Positions 25,672-33,033 of a DNA stretch of 35,073 bases are shown in pieces. Numbering within the stretch: the stretch's first letter is position 1; the number at the start of each line of letters is the position of its first letter. Where the stretch lies: assembly GCA_040006755.1 (NCBI GenBank), contig JBDTWJ010000017.1, positions 1 through 35,073 of the forward strand, written 5' to 3'. Source of the DNA: JAENVT01 sp040006755 (GTDB taxonomy: Bacteria > Actinomycetota > Acidimicrobiia > Acidimicrobiales > Ilumatobacteraceae). The notes below the pieces were generated by a model, which was not told the origin of the DNA, ran no database searches, and worked only from the letters and a program-made list of their open reading frames with translations. A program made the translations under genes and the position numbers.

Positions 25672-25771
25672 TTGTCCCCCATCTCGGACCGACCCGGGAC
25701 AACCATAACCCGGCCGCCGATGTCGGGCGACAGCGAATATTTGGTGCAGTGCTGACCGTGAATCTGCGATG

Positions 25772-26339
25772 TCAGTAGATGGTCTGGCGGACTCGTTCGC
25801 GGTAGGCGGCGTCGTGTGCCTTGCCGTCGAATTCGCCGCCCGTTATGACCTGCATGATCTCGCCCACTGATGGCAACTCGGACGGGTCGCGGTGGAGCGC
25901 TGGGTCCCACAGGTGCGAGCGAATCAATGCCTTCGGACACTGTGTGTAGACCGAGGTGGCGGTGACGACAATCACAGTCGTCGGCAGCTTGTCGCTGACC
26001 GCGAACGATCGCCGGAGCTCACGATCAATCGAGATCTGGGCCGTGCCGTTGACCCGTAATGTCACGCCAACGCCTGGAACGAGGAACAGCAATCCAATGC
26101 GAGGATCGACGACAAGATTGCGCAGCGTGTCGAGCCGGTTGTTGCCACATCCGGCATCAGCAGGGCCCCGATGTGGCGACAATCACGAACGGTGACGCAT
26201 TGATGTACGTGCGGTGCAAGTCGGTGAGGTGATCGATCTCCGTGATGAGCGACGTGGGCACCGGAGCGTCGTACAACTCCACCAACTCGTCGAGCGTCCG
26301 AACGATTGTCACGTTGTGAGAGTAGTCGTGGCCACCCAT
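25772..26339 (-). pseudogene. Broken MSMEG_1061-like PPOX flavoprotein
   Basis: The ATG at 26339 opens MGGHDYSHNVTIVRTLDELV through YINASPFVIVATSGPC and stops at 26157. The homologous C-terminal part continues in another frame from about GNNRLDTLRNLVVDPRIGLL to FDGKAHDAAYRERVRQTIY, ending at 25772. Between them the expected segment (D-x-SPRGD-x-PGFV to the LLxPD strand) is missing; a short LLMPD lies in a third frame at the joint. So a deletion of roughly 20 codons plus small indels have destroyed an FMN-binding pyridoxamine-phosphate-oxidase-fold protein of the MSMEG_1061 type. It sits between a VOC gene and the monooxygenase, all on the minus strand. Confidence 0.85.
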
Positions 26340-26364
26340 GTCGGGCTATGGAAAATCGGTCGCC

Positions 26365-26709
26365 TCAAGCGCTGTGAATCGGCGCCTGGATGCGGTAACG
26401 GTGGCCATCGGGATCCTGGATGACCATGACCTTCGTCCCCCAATGTGTGTCGACGAACGGACTGACCACCTCGACGCCATCGGGCGCCTCATAGTTGGGA
26501 TCGGCTGAGAGGTACATCTCGGTGGCGAGGGGGTCCTCGATCGACTGTTCGGCCAGAAAGACCGACGGTCCACCGGCAGGATGGCTCAACAGTCCTGACC
26601 CGTGGTCGGTCTCGAACTCGAGCTTGAACCCGAGGCTCTGCCAGAACGCCACAGCGTTGCCCCAGTTGTGCGTCTCTACGTAGTGATGATCGAATCCGTT
26701 GGTCGCCAT
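26365..26709 (-). CDS. VOC-family (glyoxalase/bleomycin-resistance-like) protein
   Basis: 114 aa, a single VOC module. HHYVETHNWGNAVAFWQSLGFKLEFE at the start and TKVMVIQDPDGHRYRIQAP at the end have the paired beta-alpha-beta layout, with likely metal ligands H in HHYVETHN and E or H near the end (DPDGHRYR). GSGLLSHPAGGPSVFLAEQ forms the middle. The VOC family includes dioxygenases, antibiotic-binding and lyase members; none is indicated here. It is upstream of the broken PPOX gene on the same strand. Confidence 0.85.
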   Translation of the reverse strand: MATNGFDHHYVETHNWGNAVAFWQSLGFKLEFETDHGSGLLSHPAGGPSVFLAEQSIEDPLATEMYLSADPNYEAPDGVEVVSPFVDTHWGTKVMVIQDPDGHRYRIQAPIHSA

Positions 26710-26716
26710 CGGTCGA

Positions 26717-26722
26717 AGACTA
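26717..26722 (-). promoter_or_regulatory. Putative -10 element (TAGTCT) of leaderless VOC gene
   Basis: TAGTCT on the minus strand ends 7 nt before the ATG at 26709. The divergent GNAT gene has the weaker CAGACT 7 nt before its ATG at 26778, giving a 68-bp back-to-back promoter region. Confidence 0.4.
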
Positions 26723-26777
26723 ATCGTTGCCGCGAGGCCACTGCCTGTCCTCTGGCAGCCCTGGCAGACTGACCCGA

Positions 26778-27095
26778 ATGGCCACCAAAGTCGAGCACAA
26801 CGAAGCCGGGAGTCGCTACGAACTGAGAGTCGACGACCGAATCGTCGGCATTGCCGACTATCACCGGATCGACGATGTGCTCGACTTCACCCACACGGAG
26901 GTCGTCCCTAGCCACGCCGGTCGAGGACTCGGCACCGTGTTGGCTGTAGCCGCGCTCGACGACGTCAAACGGCAGTCGTTGAGCGTGATTCCGCACTGCT
27001 GGTTCATGCGCGATGTCATCGCCGAGCATCCCGACCAATACCTCGCATTGGTGCCGGTCGATCGGCGCGCACAGTTCAGGCTGCCCGTCGAATGA
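26778..27095 (+). CDS. Small GNAT acetyltransferase (YidJ/PF14542-like)
   Basis: 105 aa, the size of the one-domain N-acetyltransferase-like family rather than full GNATs. KVEHNEAGSRYELRVDDRIVGIADYH is followed by DFTHTEVVPSHAGRGLGTVLAVAALDDVKRQ, the acetyl-CoA binding R-G-x-G-T segment, and LSVIPHCWFMRDVIAEHPDQYLALV with the C-x-F-x-x-x-x-x-x-x-H-P motif conserved in these proteins. Some relatives act in cofactor or small-molecule acylation, but the acceptor is unknown. The ATG at 26778 has no ribosome-binding site. Its stop overlaps an ATG of the doubtful reading frame after it. Confidence 0.88.
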   Translation: MATKVEHNEAGSRYELRVDDRIVGIADYHRIDDVLDFTHTEVVPSHAGRGLGTVLAVAALDDVKRQSLSVIPHCWFMRDVIAEHPDQYLALVPVDRRAQFRLPVE

Positions 27096-27436
27096 CCGCC
27101 GCCGACGTCACGCCCGAGGAGGTCGCGATCGGGGTCACCAGATATCGCGATTTCGAGATGGGCGACACTGCCCAGCGCGTCGATCACGTGCTCCACAGGA
27201 CCATTGGGGCAATCGCTCGCGTGTCGGCCGCTGCGTTGAGGTTGGCATCAACCGACGTTGCCGGGTTCGGACAACGAGCGCGCGATGCATCGGTCGAGGT
27301 CGTGGACGTAGCGTTCGAAGTACGACAACGGGCCGCGCGTCTGGCTGGTGCGCTGTACGCCGCGAAAGACGCCTCGACAATGAGTCGATCTTTTGAGTTC
27401 ACGGTGTTGAGCAGATCGAGGAGTTCGGTGACGTAG
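27092..27436 (+). CDS. Doubtful hypothetical reading frame
   Basis: 114 codons starting in an ATGA overlap with the acetyltransferase stop, which would fit translational coupling. The N-terminal part (MTAADVTPEEVAIGVTRYRD and on to about residue 50) has normal codon usage for the region and reads as a helical Ala/Arg-rich protein with no known motif. From about 27248 it lies antisense to a recognisable Rieske oxygenase remnant, and its last 20 residues (Ser/Arg-rich) look non-coding. A shorter real protein or none at all is equally possible. Confidence 0.3.
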   Translation: MTAADVTPEEVAIGVTRYRDFEMGDTAQRVDHVLHRTIGAIARVSAAALRLASTDVAGFGQRARDASVEVVDVAFEVRQRAARLAGALYAAKDASTMSRSFEFTVLSRSRSSVT

Positions 27437-27516
27437 GCGCCGACGATGCTCCTTGGCCAGCACCTCGCGCGCGTGTAGGCGGCCGGCGGAAGCATGCGAC
27501 CCTCTTCGAAAGGCAT
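27248..27516 (-). pseudogene. Rieske oxygenase alpha-subunit remnant
   Basis: Reading the minus strand in three frames gives consecutive matches to the two ends of a Rieske non-haem iron oxygenase alpha subunit. The start is MPFEEGRMLPPAAYT, then after a one-base loss AREVLAKEHRR (the usual YYT-x-x-E-V-L-x-x-E-x-x-x segment). It jumps straight to AYVTELLDLLNTVNSKDRLIVEA, then after another one-base loss VFRGVQRTSQTRGPLSYFER and YVHDLDRCIARSLSEPGNVG with a stop, the usual C-terminus. The Rieske cluster domain and most of the catalytic domain, some 300 or more codons, are gone. This is a decayed gene, not coding. Confidence 0.8.
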
Positions 27517-27534
27517 GCGGGCATGATCGGCGAG

Positions 27535-28248
27535 TCACGAAAGGTCGACATCGAGAACTTTGCCTTCTCTCCACGGCAGCGTCGACGCGACGACGGTCCA
27601 TTCGTCGTCGCCGCGTTCGGAGACGCTGAACTCGCAGTCGAGCAGCGCCTCGATCATCTGGCGGTCGTGCGCGTACTCGTCGAGCAGATCGAGCAGCCGC
27701 GCCTGCCGAGGAATAGCTACAGCACGATCTCGAACCAGTACGGCAATGTCGCCTGCGCGGTACATGGTGTTGCCGCTGGTCGTCGTGACGCTGAGCGGGT
27801 CCCGACTGCCGGCAAGGAGCCGCCACTCCTCGACGTATGCGCCACTGGTTGCTCGCTCGGTCATCACGGTGCCGTCGTCACTCCACAACATCAGGCCAGG
27901 TTCCGGAGATGCCGAGACCGGTTGGAAGTTCACGCCGTGGCCGTGAGTGTGCCACGTCGCAGTGGCGGTGCGCACTCCGTCGCCGTCAACCACTATGGGC
28001 CCACATTCTGTGAACCCGCTGCTCGCATCGCTGGCCGCGATCGCCCGCAACTCGTCGATGCTGCACTCGTGCAGCCCGGCGCGATCGGTGAGGTTGGGAC
28101 GATCGCTCGCGACGCGGACGTCGACCATCGATGACTCCGTCTGCAGCCACACGACAGTGCTGGTGTCATCGATCGTTCCGTCGGAGAACTCGATCCACGC
28201 CCGTGTCCAACATCCGAACAGCACGTCGGGAACGGTCGGCGTGTCCAC
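27535..28248 (-). CDS. Hypothetical protein, calycin-like
   Basis: 237 aa from GTG 28248. The sequence alternates short beta strands with turns and has the recurring FGCWTRAWIEFSDGTIDDTSTVVWLQT and MVDVRVASDRP segments, GLMLWSDDGTVMTERATSGAYVEEWRLLAG and a C-terminal WTVVASTLPWREGK. This pattern suggests a calycin (lipocalin-like) barrel that may bind a small ligand, but I do not recognise a named family and the fold is inferred. No signal peptide. It is the last intact gene of a long minus-strand run and has TACCGT 6 nt before its start, so it can be transcribed on its own. Confidence 0.75.
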   Translation of the reverse strand: MDTPTVPDVLFGCWTRAWIEFSDGTIDDTSTVVWLQTESSMVDVRVASDRPNLTDRAGLHECSIDELRAIAASDASSGFTECGPIVVDGDGVRTATATWHTHGHGVNFQPVSASPEPGLMLWSDDGTVMTERATSGAYVEEWRLLAGSRDPLSVTTTSGNTMYRAGDIAVLVRDRAVAIPRQARLLDLLDEYAHDRQMIEALLDCEFSVSERGDDEWTVVASTLPWREGKVLDVDLS

Positions 28249-28254
28249 GATCGC

Positions 28255-28260
28255 ACGGTA
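28255..28260 (-). promoter_or_regulatory. Putative -10 element (TACCGT) before the calycin-like gene
   Basis: TACCGT on the minus strand ends 6 nt before GTG 28248, inside the 31-bp gap after the nitrilase-family gene. Confidence 0.45.
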
Positions 28261-28279
28261 GCTTGCCGGTCGACCCGGG

Positions 28280-29050
28280 CTACCGACGGTCTTGCAGGAA
28301 CCGGAATCGATCTCGCACTTCGGCGACGCGCTCGGCGGTGATGTCGGCGAGCAGGATGCTCTCAGTCTGGGCCGCGCCGACCAGAATCTCGCCGAGCGGG
28401 TCGATGATCCGGGAGTCGCCGACGTACGGAAGACCGTTGCCGCTGCCCACGCGGTTGCAGCCGATCACGTAGGCCATGTTTTCGATGGCCCGGGCCTGTA
28501 GCAACGCCATCCACGGCAGGCGGCGTGCCTCTGGCCAGTTGGCTGGTACGAGGTAGACGTCAGTGTCGGAGGCCAACGCCCAGAACTCGTCGGCAAACCG
28601 CAGGTCGTAACACACGAAGAGGCTGACGCGCAGGCCTTCGACGTCGACAGTCACGAACTGATCGCCTGCACGGAAGTGCTTGGTCTCACCGCCATACGTG
28701 AACGGGTGGATCTTGCGGTAACGGTGCTGGGTGCCATCGGGTGCGGCGAGCACGAGCGTGTTGTGTGGGCGCTGATCGTCGGACGGCGCGTCGGGTGCGA
28801 TCTCCGGGCACGACCCCGCGGTCCACACACCGTGCTGCCGAGCCTGCTCGACAAGAAACTGAGACGACGGTCCGCCCTCGGGCTCGCCGAGATCGTCTCG
28901 ATCCGTTGCGAATCCTGTCGAAAACGTCTCACTGAGCAGGATGAGGCGGGCGCCGGCCGACGCGGCTCCGGCAATCAACGGGGCAAGGTGGGCGAAGTTT
29001 GCCTCCCGGTCACACCAGGCGATGTCGTGTTGGATGGCAGCGACGCGCAT
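28280..29050 (-). CDS. Nitrilase-superfamily amidase, omega-amidase-like
   Basis: 256 aa carbon-nitrogen hydrolase with the full catalytic triad: E41 in LILLSETFSTGF, K113 in YRKIHPFTYGGE and C147 in LFVCYDLRFADEFWAL. The SETFSTGF and IHPF segments resemble YafV/NIT2-type omega-amidases that hydrolyse alpha-ketoglutaramate to 2-oxoglutarate and ammonia. The aminotransferase gene directly upstream is the kind of partner that produces that keto-amide, strengthening the call. TAATCT 6 nt before the ATG overlaps the TAA of that gene, so an internal leaderless promoter is possible. Cytoplasmic. Confidence 0.88.
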   Translation of the reverse strand: MRVAAIQHDIAWCDREANFAHLAPLIAGAASAGARLILLSETFSTGFATDRDDLGEPEGGPSSQFLVEQARQHGVWTAGSCPEIAPDAPSDDQRPHNTLVLAAPDGTQHRYRKIHPFTYGGETKHFRAGDQFVTVDVEGLRVSLFVCYDLRFADEFWALASDTDVYLVPANWPEARRLPWMALLQARAIENMAYVIGCNRVGSGNGLPYVGDSRIIDPLGEILVGAAQTESILLADITAERVAEVRDRFRFLQDRR

Positions 29051-29056
29051 CGTCGC

Positions 29057-29062
29057 AGATTA
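29057..29062 (-). promoter_or_regulatory. Putative -10 element (TAATCT) inside the aminotransferase stop
   Basis: TAATCT on the minus strand ends 6 nt before ATG 29050 and includes the TAA stop (29060-29062) of the aminotransferase gene. Confidence 0.35.
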
Positions 29063-30238
29063 TCCGGTCGCCAGTTTGGCAAGACGCTCGGCGGCCTCGT
29101 CGAGCACATCGAGCCGCTTGCAGAACGCGAACCTCACGAGATGTCGTCCCTCGTGCCGATTGGCGTAGAACACCTCGTTGGGAACTGCCACGACACCGCA
29201 TCGCCCGGGGAGCGCGCGACAGAACGCCATGCCATCGCCGTCGGGTTGTATCGGGCGGATGTCGACCGTGACGAAGTACGTTCCAAACGTCGGATACACA
29301 TCGAAACCTGCAGCATGCAGACCGGGCAGCAGGCGATCGCGCTTCGATTGCATGTCGGCGGCAAAATCGGCGAAGAACGAGTCGGGCAGGCCGAGCCCGA
29401 CCGCTATGGCCGGCTGGAACGGGCCGCCGTTGACGAAGGTCAAGAACTGCTTGGCGGTACGCGCTGCAGCGAGCAGCTGAGGTGGCGCGCAGATCCAGCC
29501 GATCTTCCACCCGGTGGTGTTGAACGTCTTGCCGCCGCTGGAGATCACGAGTGTGCGCTCGCGCATGCCGGGCAGGGTCGCCAACGAGACGTGCTTGGCG
29601 TCGTCGAACACGAGGTGCTCGTACACCTCGTCGGTGATCACGATCAGGTCGTGCTCGATGGCGAGGTCGGCGATCACGTGCAGTTCATCTGCGCTCAGCA
29701 CGTGTCCCGTGGGATTGTGCGGCGTGTTGATCAACATCAACTTCGTCTTCGGTGTGATGGCGGCACGGAGCTCGTCGGAATCGAAACGGTATGAAGGAGG
29801 CCGCAGCGTGACTGGCTTGGCGACGGCACCGGCCAGGGCGATGCACGCTTGGTAGCTGTCGTACATCGGCTCGAACAGCACCACCTCGTCACCGGTGTCG
29901 AGCAGCCCCATCAGAGAACCGGCCAACGCCTCGGTCGCTCCGGCAGTGACGAGCACCTCGGTGTCGGGGTCGTACTGCAACCCGTAGAACCGCTGTTGAT
30001 GGGCGGCGATTGCCTGGCGCAGTACCGGCATTCCCGGACCCGGCGGATACTGGTTGAGTCCGCCGTTGATGGCCGCAATGGCGGAATCGAGCACCTCGCG
30101 GGGCCCGTCGGTGTCGGGGAAACCTTGGCCGAGATTCACACTTCCCGTCGACACGGCAAGCGAGCTCATCTCGGCAAAGATCGTGGTACCGAAGCCCTGC
30201 AGCTTGGCGGTGAGGTATGGAAGGCGCGCTGATGACAC
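29060..30238 (-). CDS. PLP-dependent class I aminotransferase (YbdL/KAT-like)
   Basis: 392 aa fold-type I aminotransferase. PLP-site features are YDSYQACIALAGA, NTPHNPTGHVLSADELH, VITDEVYEHLVFD and the Schiff-base Lys in TLVISSGGKTFNTTGWKIGWICAP (SSxGKTF-x-x-TGWK-x-GW), the signature of the kynurenine/methionine aminotransferase group, with FVNGGPFQPA following. Together with the omega-amidase-like gene 9 nt downstream it fits the glutamine transaminase route, in which 2-oxo acids such as ketomethylthiobutyrate are re-aminated with glutamine. Start is GTG 30238 with TACGCT 6 nt upstream; the ATG choice is not available in frame near it. The substrate is inferred. Confidence 0.92.
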   Translation of the reverse strand: MSSARLPYLTAKLQGFGTTIFAEMSSLAVSTGSVNLGQGFPDTDGPREVLDSAIAAINGGLNQYPPGPGMPVLRQAIAAHQQRFYGLQYDPDTEVLVTAGATEALAGSLMGLLDTGDEVVLFEPMYDSYQACIALAGAVAKPVTLRPPSYRFDSDELRAAITPKTKLMLINTPHNPTGHVLSADELHVIADLAIEHDLIVITDEVYEHLVFDDAKHVSLATLPGMRERTLVISSGGKTFNTTGWKIGWICAPPQLLAAARTAKQFLTFVNGGPFQPAIAVGLGLPDSFFADFAADMQSKRDRLLPGLHAAGFDVYPTFGTYFVTVDIRPIQPDGDGMAFCRALPGRCGVVAVPNEVFYANRHEGRHLVRFAFCKRLDVLDEAAERLAKLATG

Positions 30239-30244
30239 GCCGAG

Positions 30245-30250
30245 AGCGTA
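30245..30250 (-). promoter_or_regulatory. Putative -10 element (TACGCT) of leaderless aminotransferase gene
   Basis: TACGCT on the minus strand ends 6 nt before GTG 30238, in the 18-bp gap after the cupredoxin gene. Confidence 0.4.
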
Positions 30251-30256
30251 TGCCCG

Positions 30257-30634
30257 TCAGGTGACGGTGATGGTGCCGTGCATGGAACTGTGGATGTTGC
30301 AGTGGATCTGGTATGTCCCAGCAGTCGGGATCGTCAGTGTGGCCGTGCCACCGGCGGGGGCATCGACGCTGAAATCGCCGGCATCATCGGTGACGGTGTG
30401 CGCAACACCATCTTGGTTGGTGATGGTCAACGCCGTGCCCGCAGGAACCGAGGCGACCGAGAACGAGTTGCCGGAGATCGTCAGTCCGGCAGACCCAGAC
30501 GTTGTGCCGTCCGTCGCCGAAGGCGCCACTGGGGCAGCGGTGGTACTGGTCTTGCTATCGCTGCTGCATGCAGGTACGAGGAAGGCGAGGGCGCAGGCGC
30601 CCCCGAGAACGATGCTTCGGTTCTTCTGGGTCAT
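30257..30634 (-). CDS. Cupredoxin-domain lipoprotein
   Basis: 125 aa blue-copper-like protein on the outer face of the membrane. The signal ends in a lipobox VPAC with C23, followed by a Ser/Thr/Ala linker, then a plastocyanin/azurin-type barrel. Type 1 copper ligands are all in place: H79 (GVAHTV), C112, H115 and M118 (HCNIHSSMHG). GGAGAGAC before the ATG at 30634 is an adequate ribosome-binding site. It may shuttle electrons or carry copper; the CopC-CopD protein at 10.3 kb is not linked to it. It lies between cytidine deaminase and the aminotransferase with no functional tie visible. Confidence 0.9.
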   Translation of the reverse strand: MTQKNRSIVLGGACALAFLVPACSSDSKTSTTAAPVAPSATDGTTSGSAGLTISGNSFSVASVPAGTALTITNQDGVAHTVTDDAGDFSVDAPAGGTATLTIPTAGTYQIHCNIHSSMHGTITVT

Positions 30635-30662
30635 GTCTCTCCGGTCTCAGTGTGCTTGTGTC

Positions 30663-31076
30663 TCATTGTTTGAACTCGTCGAGATGTTCTGGCCCGAATG
30701 AATGTGGCAGCAGCCCGTCCAGAGTGAAAGTGGCTCGAACTCCGTCGGGCCCTGCGGCGTAGACGGGAGTGTTGCCAGCGGCGAACTCTCGCAAGCGTTG
30801 CCGGCACCCGCCGCAGCACGTGCCGATGGCCCCACCGTCGCACACCGTGAGCACCGCAACGATCTCCCGTTCGCCCGCCGCAGCCATGGCCGAGATCGCA
30901 CCGGCCTCGGCACAGGATCCCTGTGGGTAGGCAGCGTTCTCGACGTTGCAGCCGGCGAACACTCTTCCGCTGGCGGTGCGAATAGCCGCGCCAACGGGGA
31001 AGTGCGAGTAGGGCGCGTACGCATTGGCCTGTACTGCCTTCGCAGCGGTGAACAGTTCTTCCACGTCGGGGTCCAT
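30663..31076 (-). CDS. cdd: Cytidine deaminase
   Basis: 137 aa zinc enzyme converting cytidine and deoxycytidine to uridines in pyrimidine salvage; the length is that of the tetrameric bacterial form. APYSHFPVGAAI is the substrate loop, AGCNVENAAYPQGSCAEAGAI holds the zinc Cys55 and catalytic Glu57 (CAE), and TCCGGCRQ supplies C88 and C91, where the family usually has P-C-x-x-C-R-Q, so the Pro is replaced by Cys. The ATG overlaps the stop of the upstream metzincin gene by one base (TGATG), showing translational coupling. A longer upstream reading is inside that gene and rejected. Confidence 0.93.
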   Translation of the reverse strand: MDPDVEELFTAAKAVQANAYAPYSHFPVGAAIRTASGRVFAGCNVENAAYPQGSCAEAGAISAMAAAGEREIVAVLTVCDGGAIGTCCGGCRQRLREFAAGNTPVYAAGPDGVRATFTLDGLLPHSFGPEHLDEFKQ

Positions 31077-32209
31077 CAGCTGCTCACAGTAGGCACGCCA
31101 CCAGTCGGTTGTCCCGTCGGTCGAATTGTCGTCGTCCACCCATCGCCGACGGCAACACTCCATCCGTCGCCGACAAATGTCTCACCGACACCCAGAAGAT
31201 CGTCGTACGGCGGCACCGCGACGAGAGGGGTTTGGGTCCGCGATGCGCTGCTGCCCTCGATCAGGTGCACTGCTACACCGCTTGCGGGCAGATGATCATC
31301 GAAGCCCTCGGCGGTGAGCAGTTCGATGGTGATGAACCTGTGGTCGTCGACCGCAACAACGACTAATCGAGTACCGGACGGTCCGTTCGACGGGGCGAGC
31401 GTGACGGTGCGACCTGTTGAGGGAACAGCAACCACGGCCGAGGACGGCAGCCAGCCGGCCGCAAGCCGGTTGATGGCCAAGGTGTCGGGACCGTCTCGGC
31501 GATCGGGATGTACCAGCCGCGGCGCGGCGCTGTTGCTCATCAGATCGAGCGCGCTGCGATTTGGTTCGCTCTGCGTGTCGTCGTAGCCGCTGTGCGGCCA
31601 GCCGAGGGCGTGACCGAGCTCGTGCTCGACGAGATCCATCGGCGGTCGGTCGCCCCACTGCGATCCGAAATCGGCAGCGCCGACATAGACGGACCGCCGC
31701 GTCGCGCTTGCCGGGCACGGCGGTGTGGTACACCCACCGCCCGGGTTCGCGAACCCGCCAGGTTGTGTTTCGTTGTGCTCGGCATCGGCGATGGCGATGA
31801 CGCCGTGTGCTGCGTCGCTTGCCGATGCCAACGCGATGTCGACGCAGTCCTGTGGCTCGGCATCCACAGCAATCGTCACCACGCCACCGGCGGTGAACTG
31901 CGGTCGATATGCGCCGCGCGACAGCGTGTCGAAGTATGCGCTGACCTTGGTGTTGAGCAGGGTCGCCAGCCCATCGGGCTCCAGCGAGAGCCGAATCGGA
32001 AGGCCGGCATAGACGGCCGAGCGCGTGTCGGCTGGTACGTGACACACGAAAACCTCCCAGGGATCGTCACCTGTCGTCATCCAACGTGTGCTGTTGCCGG
32101 TGACGATGACCGCTCGCACTGCCGGCGGCAGCTCCACCGACGAGTGGCTGCACGCGACGGCTGCAGGCAAGCTGAGCAACAGAAGCGCGAGGAGACACGT
32201 GCGACGCAC
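31076..32209 (-). CDS. Metzincin-like zinc metalloprotease lipoprotein
   Basis: 377 aa. A signal with lipobox AVAC (C20) predicts a lipid-anchored extracytoplasmic protein. The zinc site HELGHALGWPH (H196, E197, H200, H206) has the extended HExxHxxGxxH pattern of metzincins, and SALDLMSN with M224 fits the Met-turn. The remaining C-terminal 150 residues are beta-rich (TVTLAPSNGPSGTRLVVVAV and more) and may be a binding domain. Paired Cys at about 160 and 165 may form a disulfide. It starts at GTG 32209 with TAGCCT 6 nt upstream. The coupled cytidine deaminase suggests shared expression only. Confidence 0.85.
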   Translation of the reverse strand: MRRTCLLALLLLSLPAAVACSHSSVELPPAVRAVIVTGNSTRWMTTGDDPWEVFVCHVPADTRSAVYAGLPIRLSLEPDGLATLLNTKVSAYFDTLSRGAYRPQFTAGGVVTIAVDAEPQDCVDIALASASDAAHGVIAIADAEHNETQPGGFANPGGGCTTPPCPASATRRSVYVGAADFGSQWGDRPPMDLVEHELGHALGWPHSGYDDTQSEPNRSALDLMSNSAAPRLVHPDRRDGPDTLAINRLAAGWLPSSAVVAVPSTGRTVTLAPSNGPSGTRLVVVAVDDHRFITIELLTAEGFDDHLPASGVAVHLIEGSSASRTQTPLVAVPPYDDLLGVGETFVGDGWSVAVGDGWTTTIRPTGQPTGGVPTVSS

Positions 32210-32215
32210 GGCGTG

Positions 32216-32221
32216 AGGCTA
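32216..32221 (-). promoter_or_regulatory. Putative -10 element (TAGCCT) of leaderless metzincin gene
   Basis: TAGCCT on the minus strand, the same hexamer and 6-nt spacing as at msrA, before GTG 32209. Confidence 0.45.
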
Positions 32222-32241
32222 TGTGCGCGTCGCCGCTATCC

Positions 32242-33033
32242 ATGACACGATGGGATATGGCCGCTCGCCCGATTCGCCACCGCCTGCTCGGCAATTCGAT
32301 CGTGCGAACCGTGCTCTCCGTGTGGGCGTGGCTCGTCCTCGGCATCGTCATCATCGTGTGGGTGCCGATGGTCGCAATCGTTCGTCTCGTCACCGCGCCG
32401 TTCGACAAGGGTCGCTATGCCGCTGGCTATCTGTTCCGCAAGCTCACCGTCGTGCATCAAATGCTCAACCCGCTGTGGCGGTTCCGCACCTCCGGCGTCA
32501 AGATCAAAGATCCGCGCCGGCCGTACATCGTCGTCGCCAATCATCAGAGTTTCGTCGACATCTTGCTGATCTCGCATTTGCCATGGGAGATGAAGTGGCT
32601 CTCGAAGGAAGACTTCTTCAAGTACCCGCTCGTTGGTTGGCTGATGCGCATGGCCGGCGACATCAAGCTCATCCGCGGCAAGCGTGAATCGGTCGTTGCG
32701 GCGATGGAATCGTGCAAGGACAGGCTGTCGAAGCAGGTCAGCGTGATGATCTTCCCCGAGGGCACACGCAGCACCGATGGTGAGCTCCGCAAGTTCAAGG
32801 ATGGCGCGTTCCGACTGGCGATCGAGACCGGCACACCGATTCTCCCCTTGGTGCTCGACGGCACGCATCCTGCGTTACAGAAAGGCGACTGGCGATTCGG
32901 TGTCACCGACGCCGAGGTGCGCGTGCTGGAGCCCATCGAGACCAAGGGCATGACACTCGACGATGTGTCGTCGCTGCGGGATCGCGTGCGCACCGTGATT
33001 GCTGACGAACTGGCGTTGATGAAGGCCAGTTGA
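32242..33033 (+). CDS. 1-acyl-sn-glycerol-3-phosphate acyltransferase (PlsC-like)
   Basis: About 263 aa membrane enzyme of phospholipid synthesis. An N-terminal transmembrane segment (VWAWLVLGIVIIVWVPMVAIV) leads to the acyltransferase motifs: I, VVANHQSFVDILL (NHxxxxD); II, region around KWLSKEDFFKYPLVGWLMR; III, IFPEGTRSTDGELRKFKDGAFRLA; IV, PILPLVLDGTHPAL. ATGs at 32221, 32242 and 32257 are in frame; none has a good ribosome-binding site, and the first lies at the minus promoter of the metzincin gene, so I take 32242 with low certainty. The stop overlaps the MarR start by one base (TGATG). Confidence 0.9.
   Translation: MTRWDMAARPIRHRLLGNSIVRTVLSVWAWLVLGIVIIVWVPMVAIVRLVTAPFDKGRYAAGYLFRKLTVVHQMLNPLWRFRTSGVKIKDPRRPYIVVANHQSFVDILLISHLPWEMKWLSKEDFFKYPLVGWLMRMAGDIKLIRGKRESVVAAMESCKDRLSKQVSVMIFPEGTRSTDGELRKFKDGAFRLAIETGTPILPLVLDGTHPALQKGDWRFGVTDAEVRVLEPIETKGMTLDDVSSLRDRVRTVIADELALMKAS

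Noticed and set aside
26327..26350. Leaderless box before the PPOX gene
   Set aside because: TAGCCC lies only 3 nt before the ATG and lacks the final T, so it does not fit the pattern.
27135..27380. Other minus-strand frames across the Rieske remnant
   Set aside because: They are shadows; the Rieske match only appears when frames are joined at small indels.
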